Of a stretch of DNA of 45,793 nucleotides, positions 15,710-25,171 are shown one piece after another (within the stretch, counting starts at the first letter, position 1; each line of letters begins with the position of its first letter). The translations under genes and the position numbers were made by a program. Origin of the DNA: Syntrophobacterales bacterium. GTDB taxonomy: Bacteria > Desulfobacterota > Syntrophia > Syntrophales > UBA2210. Below the pieces are notes generated by a model that made no database searches, was not told the origin of the DNA, and saw nothing but the letters and a program-made list of their open reading frames with translations. The DNA lies in contig JAGGXJ010000017.1 of assembly GCA_021163105.1 (NCBI GenBank), positions 1 to 45,793 on the forward strand, given 5' to 3'.

Positions 15710-18700
15710 ATGAAGAGCGCTATTTCCTGGTTTGCGGAAAATCACGTCGCGGCAAACCTGCTGATGATGTTTCTGGTTCTGGCCGGAATCTTCACACTCT
15801 ACACGATAAAGCTGGAGGTGTTTCCCGAAACCTCTATGGACAAGATTTCGATAACCACCAGTTATCCCGGGGCTTCCCCCGCCGAGGTGGAAGAAGCAAT
15901 CATCGGTCGGATAGAGGAGCAGCTGGCCGGCCTGTCCGGCATCAAGCGCATCGATTCCACATCTAAAGAGAATGTCGGCATCGTTACGGTGGAAATCATC
16001 AAAGGATGGGATACTAAAGCACTGCTGGATGATGTAAAGGCCGGGGTCGACCGTATCACTACATTCCCCGACGAAGCGGAAAAGCCCATTATACGGGAGG
16101 TTGTTCAGCGTGTACAGGTAATCAGCGTCGGAATTTATGGTGATGCCCCGGAATCAACAATCAAATATCTTGCCGAAAAAACAAAAGACGATATTACCAG
16201 TCTTCCAGGCGTCACTTCAGCCGAGGTCATGGGTGTCCGCAACGGGGAAATCCATATTGAAATCTCCGAGGAAACATTGCGCCGCTATGGTCTGACCCTG
16301 GGACAGGTGGCCGAGGCGGTCAGGCAGACAAGTCTCGATCTCCCGGCTGGAAGCGTGAAAGCGAAAGGCGGAGAGATACTTATTCGCACAAAGGGTCGCC
16401 TGTACTACGCCGATGAATTCATAGACGTCTCCGTCATTACGCGTACAGATGGCAGCAAAGTAACCCTCGGGCAAATTGCCTCTCTCAGCGACGGATTTGA
16501 AGATGTCGATCTTTTTGCGCGCTTCCAGGGTAAACCCGCGGCTATGATCCAGGTCTATCGCGTAGCCGACCAGAGTGCGCTTGAGGTTGCCAAAGAGGTA
16601 AAACAATATATCATCGACACCGGGCCTTCGCTGCCCAATGGTGTCGACATCGCCTTTTTTGCCGATATGTCGGAAATCCTCCTCAGCCGTCTCCATCTTC
16701 TCCTGCGGAACATGGCTATCGGTCTTATTCTGGTGATTCTGATCCTCGGGGCATTTCTCAATATCAGGCTCTCATTCTGGATAACACTCGGTATTCCCAT
16801 ATCCTTTCTGGCGGGACTGGCCACATTACCCTATCTGGATGTAACCATCAACATGATATCTCTCTTCGCGTTTATTATGGTGCTCGGCATCGTTGTTGAC
16901 GACGCAATTATCATCGGGGAAAACATATTCCGGAAACAGGAGGAGGGACTATCTCCCTTGAACGCGGCGAAACAGGGCGCCATTGAAGTGGGTCATCCGG
17001 TGATCTTTTCCGCTCTTACTACCATTGTAGCCTTCGCGCCGCTTCTGACAGGAAGCGGAATGATGGGTAAACTGCTGCGCAATATACCGCTTGTAATAAT
17101 TGTTGTTCTGCTCGGCTCACTGATTGAATCGCTCTTTATCCTGCCGTCCCATCTCTCAAGGACCAAATCTGCCGGGCCCAGACAGGACTCCGATCAGAAG
17201 GAAAAAAAACGGGCAGCACGATGGTTGCAGGCATTTATCAAGGGACCTTATCTGAAGGCGGTAACATTCTGTGTAAGGTGGCGATATGTCACCGTGGCAC
17301 TGGGCGTTGCCCTGCTACTTATAATTGTGGGAACAATCCGGGGCGGACTTATTGAGTTTATCTTTTTCCCGAAGGTGGAAAGCGATACACTGGAATGTTC
17401 TCTCACGATGCCGGCGGGAACACCCCTGGAGCGCACCGCCGAGGTGACTCGATATCTGGAGAAAACAGCCCGTGAAACATTAGCAGCCGCGGACAAAGAA
17501 CACCCTGGCTCACCCGCCCTCTTTCAGTACAGTTTCGCCCTGCTCGGAGCACAGGTGGGAAACCATGGGATGCTCAGTGATTCCGGAGGTCACCTCGCAT
17601 ACATCTGGATACAGGTGTTGAAAGGGGAAAAACGAAAGGTAAGCACTGCCAGGCTTGCAACGCTCTGGCGTAAAAACGCGGGCACAATTCCGGGCATTGA
17701 ATCAATGACCTTTAAAAGCGTCCTGCACAGCGCGGGAAAATCGATTGAAATTCACCTGTCATTAGACGACCATAAAAACCTGTTGGCTGCAACTGACGAA
17801 CTTGAGAAGGAGTTGAAGAGTTATCCCGGCGTTCATGATATCAGCGACAGTTTTCTGCCGGGCAAAAAAGAAATGCAACTCAAGCTGAAACCGGCGGCCC
17901 GGAGCCTGGGGATTCCCCTTAATGACATCGCCCGGCAGGTGCGGCACGCCTTTTTTGGCGCTGAGGCCCTCCGGATGCAGCGCGGTAAAGACGAAATCAA
18001 GGTTATGGTGCGTTATCCCGAACAGGAGAGAAAGTCACTGGGGTATGTGGAAAGAATGCGCATTCGAACCCCCGACGGTCTGGAGGTCCCCTTGAGTCTG
18101 CTGGCCAACGTAACAATGGAACAGGGCTATGTTTCCATTGAACACACCCGGAGACAGCGTGTTATCAAAATCTATGCAGATGTAAATGAAGCGGTAATCA
18201 ATGCCAATGAAGTGCGACAAACCCTCGAAAAAGGGTTTCTTCAGAACTTGAAACACCGTTATCCCGGCCTGAGATATTCCATGGAGGGAGAAGGCAGAGA
18301 ACAACTCGAATCTCTTGACGACATCAAGACAGGTTTTCTGCTTGCTCTCTTCTGCATCTACGCGCTTCTAGCCATTCCATTCAGGTCATTCACGCAACCG
18401 TTTGTCATTATGACGGCAATCCCGTTCGGCATCATCGGCGCCATTGCGGGACATCTCATCATGGGACTTGATGTTACATTCCTCAGTCTCTTCGGTATGG
18501 TGGGTCTGGCTGGTGTGGTTGTCAATGATTCACTTGTCCTTATCCATGCGACAAATCGCCTCCGTCAACAAGGCGCCGACGCGCACGATGCGATCGTGCA
18601 GGCAGGAACCCTGCGTTTCAGGGCAATCCTCCTCACATCCCTGACCACCTTCGCGGGATTGACACCCATGATCCTGGAAAAGAGCCTGCAAGCCAAATTC

Positions 18701-18829
18701 CTGATACCCATGGCGGTAAGCCTTGGCTACGGGGTGCTCTTCGCGACATTTATCACGCTGTTCCTTATCCCGAGTCTCTACCTCATTCTCGAAGATATTC
18801 TTCATCTTGTTGAAAGACTTAAACCTTGA
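15710..18829 (+). CDS. RND-family inner-membrane efflux transporter
   Basis: 1039 aa, normal length for the AcrB/HAE family with twelve membrane helices in two repeats. TM1 (AANLLMMFLVLAGIFTLYTI) is followed by a large periplasmic domain, then TM2-6 with LGIVVDDAIIIGENI in TM4 carrying the Asp-Asp proton-relay pair. A second periplasmic loop (~570-860) and TM7-12 follow (FLSLFGMVGLAGVVVNDSLVL). Sequence style (EVFPETSMDKISITTSYPGAS) resembles the deltaproteobacterial multidrug/hydrophobe branch rather than the heavy-metal branch. Substrate is unknown. Last gene of the tetR operon. Confidence 0.95.
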   Translation: MKSAISWFAENHVAANLLMMFLVLAGIFTLYTIKLEVFPETSMDKISITTSYPGASPAEVEEAIIGRIEEQLAGLSGIKRIDSTSKENVGIVTVEIIKGWDTKALLDDVKAGVDRITTFPDEAEKPIIREVVQRVQVISVGIYGDAPESTIKYLAEKTKDDITSLPGVTSAEVMGVRNGEIHIEISEETLRRYGLTLGQVAEAVRQTSLDLPAGSVKAKGGEILIRTKGRLYYADEFIDVSVITRTDGSKVTLGQIASLSDGFEDVDLFARFQGKPAAMIQVYRVADQSALEVAKEVKQYIIDTGPSLPNGVDIAFFADMSEILLSRLHLLLRNMAIGLILVILILGAFLNIRLSFWITLGIPISFLAGLATLPYLDVTINMISLFAFIMVLGIVVDDAIIIGENIFRKQEEGLSPLNAAKQGAIEVGHPVIFSALTTIVAFAPLLTGSGMMGKLLRNIPLVIIVVLLGSLIESLFILPSHLSRTKSAGPRQDSDQKEKKRAARWLQAFIKGPYLKAVTFCVRWRYVTVALGVALLLIIVGTIRGGLIEFIFFPKVESDTLECSLTMPAGTPLERTAEVTRYLEKTARETLAAADKEHPGSPALFQYSFALLGAQVGNHGMLSDSGGHLAYIWIQVLKGEKRKVSTARLATLWRKNAGTIPGIESMTFKSVLHSAGKSIEIHLSLDDHKNLLAATDELEKELKSYPGVHDISDSFLPGKKEMQLKLKPAARSLGIPLNDIARQVRHAFFGAEALRMQRGKDEIKVMVRYPEQERKSLGYVERMRIRTPDGLEVPLSLLANVTMEQGYVSIEHTRRQRVIKIYADVNEAVINANEVRQTLEKGFLQNLKHRYPGLRYSMEGEGREQLESLDDIKTGFLLALFCIYALLAIPFRSFTQPFVIMTAIPFGIIGAIAGHLIMGLDVTFLSLFGMVGLAGVVVNDSLVLIHATNRLRQQGADAHDAIVQAGTLRFRAILLTSLTTFAGLTPMILEKSLQAKFLIPMAVSLGYGVLFATFITLFLIPSLYLILEDILHLVERLKP

Positions 18830-18895
18830 GTTTTAGGACTGAGGTTTAGAGTTTCAAGAACCGTTGAACCGAAACCCGATAATCTGAGCAAGTAA

Positions 18896-18951
18896 CGGTT
18901 CACGGTTTACAGTTATCGGGTCACGGTTGAAAGACTGCGAACTGTGAACCG
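18896..18951. repeat. Five tandem 7-bp-period units plus inverted unit
   Basis: CGGTTCA, CGGTTTA, CAGTTAT, CGGGTCA, CGGTTGA are consecutive heptamers at 18896-18930. A partly inverted copy, GAACTGTGAACCG, follows at 18939-18951 and can pair with the array. It lies between the RND pump and carB. See also 1061 and 41993. Confidence 0.65.
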
Positions 18952-19000
18952 ACAAGCGTGGATAGTTGCCTGAGCAGACATGAAAAACAGAATTTACATC

Positions 19001-19029
19001 TTGACATAATAGGGCGACTTTTTTATACT
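19001..19029 (+). promoter_or_regulatory. carB promoter
   Basis: TTGACA (19001-19006), 17-bp spacer, TATACT (19024-19029): near-consensus sigma-70. Transcription would start near 19036, about 50 bases before ATG 19087, which excludes the upstream GTG at 18958 as the start of carB. Confidence 0.8.
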
Positions 19030-19086
19030 CCCGGCGCCTTAAGAGATTTTATCAAAGCACATTTTCAGGGGAAAGGACAAGGGCGT

Positions 19087-22000
19087 ATGCCGGCACGCAG
19101 GGACATAAAAAAAATAATGATTATAGGCTCAGGACCAATTATCATAGGTCAGGCCTGTGAGTTTGACTATTCGGGGACACAGGCATGCAAGGCCCTCAAG
19201 AAACTGGGCTATGAGATTATTCTTGTCAATTCCAATCCCGCTACCATAATGACTGATCCCGGAACAGCCGATGTTACCTATATCGAGCCCTTAAACTTCC
19301 GATACCTGGAGAAAATTATAGAAAAGGAACGTCCGGACGGCATTCTACCCAACCTCGGCGGTCAGACCGCTCTTAATCTGACACTGGAACTGTCTCGGGG
19401 GGGGATTCTCGACAAATACAACGTAAAGATTATCGGCGTAAACATTGACGCCATTGAACGCGGTGAGGACCGCATAGCGTTCAAGAAAACAATGGACAGG
19501 CTTGGTATAGACATGCCGAAAAGCGAACCAGCCTACAGCGTGACCGAGGCCGAAAAGATCGCTGAAGATCTTGGATATCCGGTGGTTATTCGACCGGCCT
19601 ACACCATGGGTGGAACGGGTGGCGGTCTGGTTTACAATAAGGAGGAGCTTCAAACTATCGCCGGCAGGGGTATCGCGGCTAGTCTTATCGGCCAGATACT
19701 TGTTGAGGAGTCTGTCCTGGGATGGGAAGAACTGGAACTTGAAGTTGTCCGGGACGCCAAAAATCAGATGATCACCGTCTGTTTCATAGAAAATGTTGAT
19801 GCCATGGGTGTGCATACCGGAGATTCATTCTGCACAGCGCCCATGATGACGATAACTCCAGAGTTGCAGTCACGCCTCCAGAAATACTCCTACGACATCG
19901 TGGAGGCAATTCAGGTAATCGGCGGCACGAATGTTCAATTCGCCCACAATCCTGAAACCGGTCGGGTGGTGGTAATAGAAATCAATCCCAGAACATCACG
20001 TTCTTCCGCTCTGGCATCAAAGGCAACCGGATTCCCCATCGCCCTGATCTCATCTATGCTGGCGGCCGGACTCACACTGGATGAAATACCCTACTGGAGA
20101 GACGGCACCCTGGATAAATATATCCCTTCAGGAGATTATGTCGTTGTCAAATTTGCCAGGTGGGCGTTTGAAAAATTCGAGGGGGCAGTGGACGAATTAG
20201 GGACGCAGATGCGCGCGGTTGGAGAGGTGATGAGCATCGGCAGGAACTACAAGGAGGCCCTGCAGAAGGCAATCAGATCTCTTGAGATAAATCGCTATGG
20301 CCTCGGATTTGCCGGGGATTTCCATAAAAGACCCCTTGATGAGTTGATGGGACTCCTGGCCAAACCGACAAGCGAACGACAGTTTATCATGTATGAAGCA
20401 CTGCGCAAGGGCGCAACCGTGGAAGATCTTCACAAAAAAACCCACATCAAGGCATGGTTCATCGAGCAAATGAAGGAACTTGTCGAGATGGAAGAGGATA
20501 TCCTCCGGTACAGGGGCAAAGAGCTCCCGGATGATCTGCTTGTCCGGGCGAAGAAAAACGGGTTCGCAGACCGCTATCTGTCGCAACTACTCACAATTAC
20601 GGAGAAGGAAATACGAGAGCGGCGTACATCACTGGGCATTGTACAGGGCTGGGAACCAGTGCCCGTCAGCGGAGTGGATGACGCGGCATATTATTTCTCG
20701 ACATACAACTCGCCGGGCAGGGTTGAAACAACGAACAAACAGAAGATTATCGTCCTCGGCGGAGGACCAAACCGCATCGGACAGGGAATAGAATTCGATT
20801 ACTGCTGCGTGCACGCGGCTTTCGCCCTCAAGAATGAAGGCTTCGAGGCCATAATGATTAACTGCAATCCGGAAACGGTATCTACGGACTATGACACATC
20901 CGACAAGCTTTACTTCGAACCCCTTACAGTGGAAGACGTTCTGAGTATTTATGAAAATGAGAAACCGGAAGGGGTCATCGTGCAATTCGGCGGACAGACC
21001 CCTCTTAATATCGCGAACGAGCTGGCCGAAGCAGGGGTGAAGATTATCGGCACCCCACCGGGAATGATAGATCTGGCGGAAGACAGGGATCAATTCCGGA
21101 AGATGATGGAAAAGCTGGAGATACCCGAACCGAAATCGGGGATGGCAAGCAATATACAGGAAGCCCTTAATATTGCGGGAAAAATAGATTACCCATTAAT
21201 GGTCAGGCCATCGTATGTCCTGGGGGGACGAGGCATGGAGGTGGTTCATGACGAGGAGATGCTGAAACGTTATCTCATGGCTGCCGTCGATGTTACCCCT
21301 GAGAGACCCGTCCTCATCGACAAGTTTCTGGAGAATGCCATCGAGGTGGAAGCCGACGCCATATCCGATGGAACAGATGTGTTTATCCCGTCGGTCATGG
21401 AGCATATCGAGCTTGCCGGCGTTCATTCGGGTGACTCCGCGTGCGCCATTCCACCTGTCAGCCTGTCAGCCGGCAACATAGACACCATCCGCGAATACAC
21501 GAAAAAGATCGCGAAGGAATTGAATGTGGTGGGACTGATGAACATCCAGTACGCCATAATGGATGATGTCGTTTACATACTTGAGGCAAATCCGCGTGCG
21601 TCCCGAACGGTCCCGCTGGTTTCAAAGGTCTGCAATATATCCATGGCGCATATCGCCACTCAACTGATGCTGGGGAAAAAGCTGGCTGATCTCCACCTTG
21701 GAACCGGAGCTATAAAACACTTTGGCGTAAAAGAAGCGGTTTTTCCATTCAACATGTTCCCGGAGGTTGACCCGCTCCTTGGTCCGGAGATGCGGTCAAC
21801 AGGAGAAGTTCTGGGAATGGCTGATTCCTTCGGGCTCGCATTTTTCAAGGCACAGGAAGCAACAGGCCAGGTGCTTCCCGAAGAAGGCACCGTATTGATT
21901 ACCGTGTACGATGATGATAAAGATACCATCCTTGAAGTGGCGAAAGAATTCGAGAGGCTTGGCTTTAAACTGAAGACCACAAAAGGAAGCCATCGTTTCC

Positions 22001-22287
22001 TGGCAAAGCATGGTATCAGCTCGGAGCTTATACTCAAGATGCATGAGGGACGGCCCAATATAGTCGACGGGATAAAAAATCGTGAGATTCAACTCGTGAT
22101 TAACACGCCGAGTGGCAAAATGAGCAAGCATGACGATTCATACATCCGAAAGACCGCCATTAAATACAAGGTTCCCCATATAACCACGGCCGCCGCAGCC
22201 CTCGCTGCCGTCAGGGGAATCTCTGCCATACGGAAAGACCATGGCCGCGTAAAATCCCTCCAGAGTTACCACGCGGATATAGGTTGA
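19087..22287 (+). CDS. carB: Carbamoyl-phosphate synthase large subunit
   Basis: 1066 aa. Makes carbamoyl phosphate for pyrimidine and arginine synthesis using ammonia from CarA. The start PARRDIKKIMIIGSGPIIIG is the canonical N-terminus. Two homologous ATP-grasp halves follow: the first with EFDYSGTQACKAL, RPAYTMGGTGGG and EINPRTSRSSALASKATG, the second beginning KIIVLGGGPNRIGQGIEFDY with RPSYVLGGRGMEVV and EANPRASRTVPLVSKV. The C-terminal ~130 residues form the MGS-like allosteric domain (VLITVYDDDKDTILEVAKEF to the end). carA is not in the window. A longer ORF from GTG 18958 is rejected because the promoter lies within it. Confidence 0.97.
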   Translation: MPARRDIKKIMIIGSGPIIIGQACEFDYSGTQACKALKKLGYEIILVNSNPATIMTDPGTADVTYIEPLNFRYLEKIIEKERPDGILPNLGGQTALNLTLELSRGGILDKYNVKIIGVNIDAIERGEDRIAFKKTMDRLGIDMPKSEPAYSVTEAEKIAEDLGYPVVIRPAYTMGGTGGGLVYNKEELQTIAGRGIAASLIGQILVEESVLGWEELELEVVRDAKNQMITVCFIENVDAMGVHTGDSFCTAPMMTITPELQSRLQKYSYDIVEAIQVIGGTNVQFAHNPETGRVVVIEINPRTSRSSALASKATGFPIALISSMLAAGLTLDEIPYWRDGTLDKYIPSGDYVVVKFARWAFEKFEGAVDELGTQMRAVGEVMSIGRNYKEALQKAIRSLEINRYGLGFAGDFHKRPLDELMGLLAKPTSERQFIMYEALRKGATVEDLHKKTHIKAWFIEQMKELVEMEEDILRYRGKELPDDLLVRAKKNGFADRYLSQLLTITEKEIRERRTSLGIVQGWEPVPVSGVDDAAYYFSTYNSPGRVETTNKQKIIVLGGGPNRIGQGIEFDYCCVHAAFALKNEGFEAIMINCNPETVSTDYDTSDKLYFEPLTVEDVLSIYENEKPEGVIVQFGGQTPLNIANELAEAGVKIIGTPPGMIDLAEDRDQFRKMMEKLEIPEPKSGMASNIQEALNIAGKIDYPLMVRPSYVLGGRGMEVVHDEEMLKRYLMAAVDVTPERPVLIDKFLENAIEVEADAISDGTDVFIPSVMEHIELAGVHSGDSACAIPPVSLSAGNIDTIREYTKKIAKELNVVGLMNIQYAIMDDVVYILEANPRASRTVPLVSKVCNISMAHIATQLMLGKKLADLHLGTGAIKHFGVKEAVFPFNMFPEVDPLLGPEMRSTGEVLGMADSFGLAFFKAQEATGQVLPEEGTVLITVYDDDKDTILEVAKEFERLGFKLKTTKGSHRFLAKHGISSELILKMHEGRPNIVDGIKNREIQLVINTPSGKMSKHDDSYIRKTAIKYKVPHITTAAAALAAVRGISAIRKDHGRVKSLQSYHADIG

Positions 22288-22336
22288 TCGGAATATAATT
22301 GTTAATTTTGAATGCTTGAAGGGGAAAGGCCCGGCC

Positions 22337-23710
22337 ATGAAATTCATAGAGGAAAATTGCGGTGTCTTCGGCATATACTCAAAAACAGAATGCGTGAATG
22401 ACATCTACCAGGGATTGGATTTTCTACAGCACAGGGGACAGGAATACTGTGGTATTTCAACTTTTGATGAGGGAATCAACCATATAACCCATCATGGCAG
22501 GGTCACCAACAGATTTACAGCCGAAGAGCTGCGGAGTCTGAAGGGAACCTGGGGCATAGGCCATGTAAGCCTGCGGGATCGCCAGCCCATGAAATGGCTG
22601 ACCAGGGCTGGAGAAATTTCGCTTGCCTTCAGCGGCAACGTGATCAATGCCGGCGAACTCATGGAAGACATGATGAAAAGGGGCAAGTCTTTCTACAAGG
22701 GTTACGACATAGAGGTAATCTCCAAGATCATCATAGAGGAGGGCAATATAATAAACGGCATATCAGCGCTTTCAGAAAAAGTCAAAGGGTCATACTCACT
22801 GGTGATTTTGACTGGAAAGGGCATTTATGCCTCCAGAGATATCTATGGATTCCGGCCTCTTATTCTCGGAGGAAATTCTGAAAGTTATGCTGTAAGTTCG
22901 GAATCAAGACCCATGCAGAATATGGATATGGAGATCCTCCGGGACGTTGCACCCGGAGAAATCGTCCTCATCAACGACAAGGGGTTTCAGACCGTGGAGC
23001 AACTCGATTCTCCGCGCAGGGCGCATTGTGCCTTTGAGTGGGCATACACCGCGAGCATTGATTCCATAGTGGACGGGGTTTACGTCCAGGAAGCGCGCAG
23101 CAATCTGGGAGAGAGCCTGGCACAGAGAGATATCGACGAAGGAAACGTGGTCGCTGATATTGTCGCGCCGGTTCCCATGTCGGGTGTCGGACACGCGCTC
23201 GGATACCATAAACGCTCGGGAATTAACTACCAGGATGTGTTTCTCTACAATCGGTACGCTGACCGCAGTTACACTCAAATCACCCAGGTTGCCCGTGAAA
23301 AGATGGCTAAACGCAAACTGTCTGTTCTTCCCTACGTCAAGGGCAAAAGTGTTATTCTCTGCGATGATTCCATAGTGAGGGGAACACAAATCCTCAACAA
23401 GGTGAAAGATCTCAAAAAAGCAGGGGCAAAAGAGGTCCATGTGCGAATTGCCTGCCCACCCCTCATGCATCCCTGCAAATTCGGAATCTCTACCCGTTCT
23501 GAAGGGGAATTGCTGGCGCGAAAATACCTTGATACAGGCGACATCACAACCATGGAGCAACTGACAGATCTGGAGGCATGGACTGCTCGCACAATAGGTG
23601 CGGACTCCGTTAAATTCAATACCATGGATGCCTTTGTGGAATCCCTGTTAATTCCCAGAGGAAATCTGTGTCTGCAGTGCTTCGACGGAGTTCCACCCTG
23701 CAAACTATAA
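22337..23710 (+). CDS. purF: Amidophosphoribosyltransferase (Fe-S type)
   Basis: 457 aa; first committed step of purine synthesis, PRPP plus glutamine to phosphoribosylamine. The start MKFIEENCGVFGIYSK gives a seven-residue propeptide before the N-terminal nucleophile Cys8. The glutaminase half contains LQHRGQEYCGIS and YSLVILT. The PRTase half has SVILCDDSIVRGTQ. The four cysteine contexts that bind the [4Fe-4S] cluster in the Bacillus subtilis enzyme are present: HCAFEWAY, HPCKFG and LCLQCFDG (two Cys). The enzyme is therefore likely oxygen-sensitive and processed by propeptide cleavage. TTG at 22316 is rejected as start; GGGGAAAGG precedes ATG 22337. Follows carB at 49 bp. Confidence 0.96.
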   Translation: MKFIEENCGVFGIYSKTECVNDIYQGLDFLQHRGQEYCGISTFDEGINHITHHGRVTNRFTAEELRSLKGTWGIGHVSLRDRQPMKWLTRAGEISLAFSGNVINAGELMEDMMKRGKSFYKGYDIEVISKIIIEEGNIINGISALSEKVKGSYSLVILTGKGIYASRDIYGFRPLILGGNSESYAVSSESRPMQNMDMEILRDVAPGEIVLINDKGFQTVEQLDSPRRAHCAFEWAYTASIDSIVDGVYVQEARSNLGESLAQRDIDEGNVVADIVAPVPMSGVGHALGYHKRSGINYQDVFLYNRYADRSYTQITQVAREKMAKRKLSVLPYVKGKSVILCDDSIVRGTQILNKVKDLKKAGAKEVHVRIACPPLMHPCKFGISTRSEGELLARKYLDTGDITTMEQLTDLEAWTARTIGADSVKFNTMDAFVESLLIPRGNLCLQCFDGVPPCKL

Positions 23711-23736
23711 GGTTTGGATATCAATGATTCTGTTGA

Positions 23737-24633
23737 TTAATCAAATGGAAGATACATTATGGAAAGGGGATCTGCGTACGTATCTGCCAGTCTTAATCCC
23801 CAGTGCAGGTGGGGCCCTGTAGATCTTCCCGTTGAACCCGTGTAACCAATAACTTCCCCCTTATCAACAAAGACGCCTTTCCGGACGATTGTCTTTGACA
23901 TATGGCAGTAGATGGAGAAAAGGCCGATACCATGGTTTATTATAACGGTATTCCCGGAGAAATAAAGATCCCCGGACAGAACAACTTTCCCTGAGTTCGA
24001 AGCCCTGATAGATGTTCCTTTCGGCGAACGTATATCTATTCCTCTGTGACGTGACATAAACCCGCGGTTAAATACCCTCCGCTCACCAAATGCCCCGCTT
24101 ATACTTCCACTCAACGGCATGATAAACCTGCCGTCACCCAGCCAACCAGGTGTCGATATGCTATATATATGGCCAAGAATTCCCTTCTCGTTTTTTATCC
24201 TTTCCATAGCCGCCGGAGCCAGACTGGTAAAACGCCCGGCAACTTTTATCTTTTTTGAAGGAAATGTTTTTCCGGATACAGCAAGTTTGAAGGGTATATC
24301 CTTTTTTACGCCACGGGAAGATTCAAGATGGATAACAGCGTTATATGTCTCAGGCTTCATATCAAGCCCGAGTGCTATCAAGACGAAATATTTCAGATTA
24401 TTTCTGTCCGAAATAAAAGTGTAATCTTTCCCGTCAAGAGACAATGTGGCAGAGACCGGCACAGGCGATTGCAGGTATATTTTTACAACCTCTCCCTGAC
24501 AGAGACTGCGATATTTCGAGCTTATCGTCACCTCTCCTTCATCTGTAGGACTGGTTACCAGAGCCGCGTTCAGGCATACAGGATACAAAAGTAACAACAA
24601 ACAGATAATAGGTAAACTTGCACTTGTTTTCAT
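23737..24633 (-). CDS. M23 (LytM-type) peptidoglycan endopeptidase, secreted
   Basis: 298 aa. A signal peptide covers residues ~1-23 (IICLLLLLYPVCLNA). The N-terminal domain (~30-130) is a beta-rich region that resembles those preceding M23 domains in proteobacterial proteins. The peptidase domain has all zinc and catalytic motifs: HRGIDIRS (His196, Asp200), YCHMSK (His244) and GPHLHWGL (His275, His277). It is expected to cut peptide cross-links in the periplasm or to act as a cell-wall remodelling factor. Convergent with purF (26 bp apart). It ends next to the hairpin-rich intergenic region. Confidence 0.93.
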   Translation of the reverse strand: MKTSASLPIICLLLLLYPVCLNAALVTSPTDEGEVTISSKYRSLCQGEVVKIYLQSPVPVSATLSLDGKDYTFISDRNNLKYFVLIALGLDMKPETYNAVIHLESSRGVKKDIPFKLAVSGKTFPSKKIKVAGRFTSLAPAAMERIKNEKGILGHIYSISTPGWLGDGRFIMPLSGSISGAFGERRVFNRGFMSRHRGIDIRSPKGTSIRASNSGKVVLSGDLYFSGNTVIINHGIGLFSIYCHMSKTIVRKGVFVDKGEVIGYTGSTGRSTGPHLHWGLRLADTYADPLSIMYLPFD

Positions 24634-24746
24634 TCGCAGGAGCTTACACCAGAAATGCGTAAATTTGAAGCTCCCCGTAATCCCGTATAAGCGGGATCTC
24701 CGCTTTTGCTACGACAAGTTGCGGAGAATCTCCGACTATTTAGTAA

Positions 24747-24795
24747 GTTAGAAATTATTTTCTGTGTTTTTCTGGCAGAAAATAATTTCGTTAAC
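24747..24795. repeat. Tandem hairpin repeat, copy 1
   Basis: Stem of 14 bp (24751-24764 with 24776-24789), extended by GTTA/TAAC (24747-24750 with 24792-24795) across a GT bulge; loop of 11 nt. Preceded by TTAGTAA, as is copy 2. Confidence 0.7.
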
Positions 24796-24805
24796 GCATT
24801 AGTAA

Positions 24806-24844
24806 GATAGAAGTTGTTTTCTCGTAGAAAACAACTTCGTTATC
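24806..24844. repeat. Tandem hairpin repeat, copy 2
   Basis: Stem of 13 bp (24810-24822 with 24826-24838), extended by GATA/TATC (24806-24809 with 24841-24844) across the same GT bulge; loop CGT. It differs from copy 1 at paired positions in both arms. Confidence 0.7.
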
Positions 24845-25171
24845 GCACTTATCCCCTTTAGTGGGACTTATCCCGTTTATCGGGGTTAAGGAAAATGTTT
24901 ATTCTTATTCGCTCGCTAACCCCGCCGCAAGCAGCGGGGAATGCGCTCGCTGTTCAGTTCAAAGAATGTGCGGGGTCTGCTTTTCCCATCCCAGGCTTAT
25001 GGAAAAACCGGCATCGTTCTTTACTCAAAAAACAGAGGAGCCTCCTTTACCCCGGTAACAAAAATATGGACATTTTCCAAAGCATCTATTAACATGTTTG
25101 AATCTTATGGTCAGTATCTATTCGTAGTTGAATTTAACAAAGAAAAACAACCGCATAGAGGGAAAATCGGG

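Larger units (their letters stand above)
24634..25171. other. 538-bp intergenic region packed with hairpins
   Basis: No credible gene. From 24680 to 24951 there are seven inverted repeats in series: 24680-24697, 24697-24727, 24747-24795, 24806-24844, 24851-24866, 24870-24886 and 24920-24939. The last is a GC stem (CCCCGC/GCGGGG) flanked by direct repeats GCTCGCT (24911-24917, 24945-24951). The stretch 24952-25171 shows no structure I recognise. It might be an accumulation site for a palindromic repeat family, or the transcript 5' end of the Lon gene. Confidence 0.6.

Noticed and set aside
18958-19086. N-terminal extension of carB from a GTG
   Set aside because: A near-consensus promoter (19001-19029) lies inside it, and the canonical CarB N-terminus starts at ATG 19087.
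24861-25092. Two 65-aa plus-strand ORFs
   Set aside because: They translate the GCTCGCT-flanked palindrome in two frames; no conserved domain or start signal.
24941-25171. N-terminal extension of the Lon-like protease
   Set aside because: It reads through the palindromic repeat region and shows no family-like sequence before residue 1 of the chosen start.
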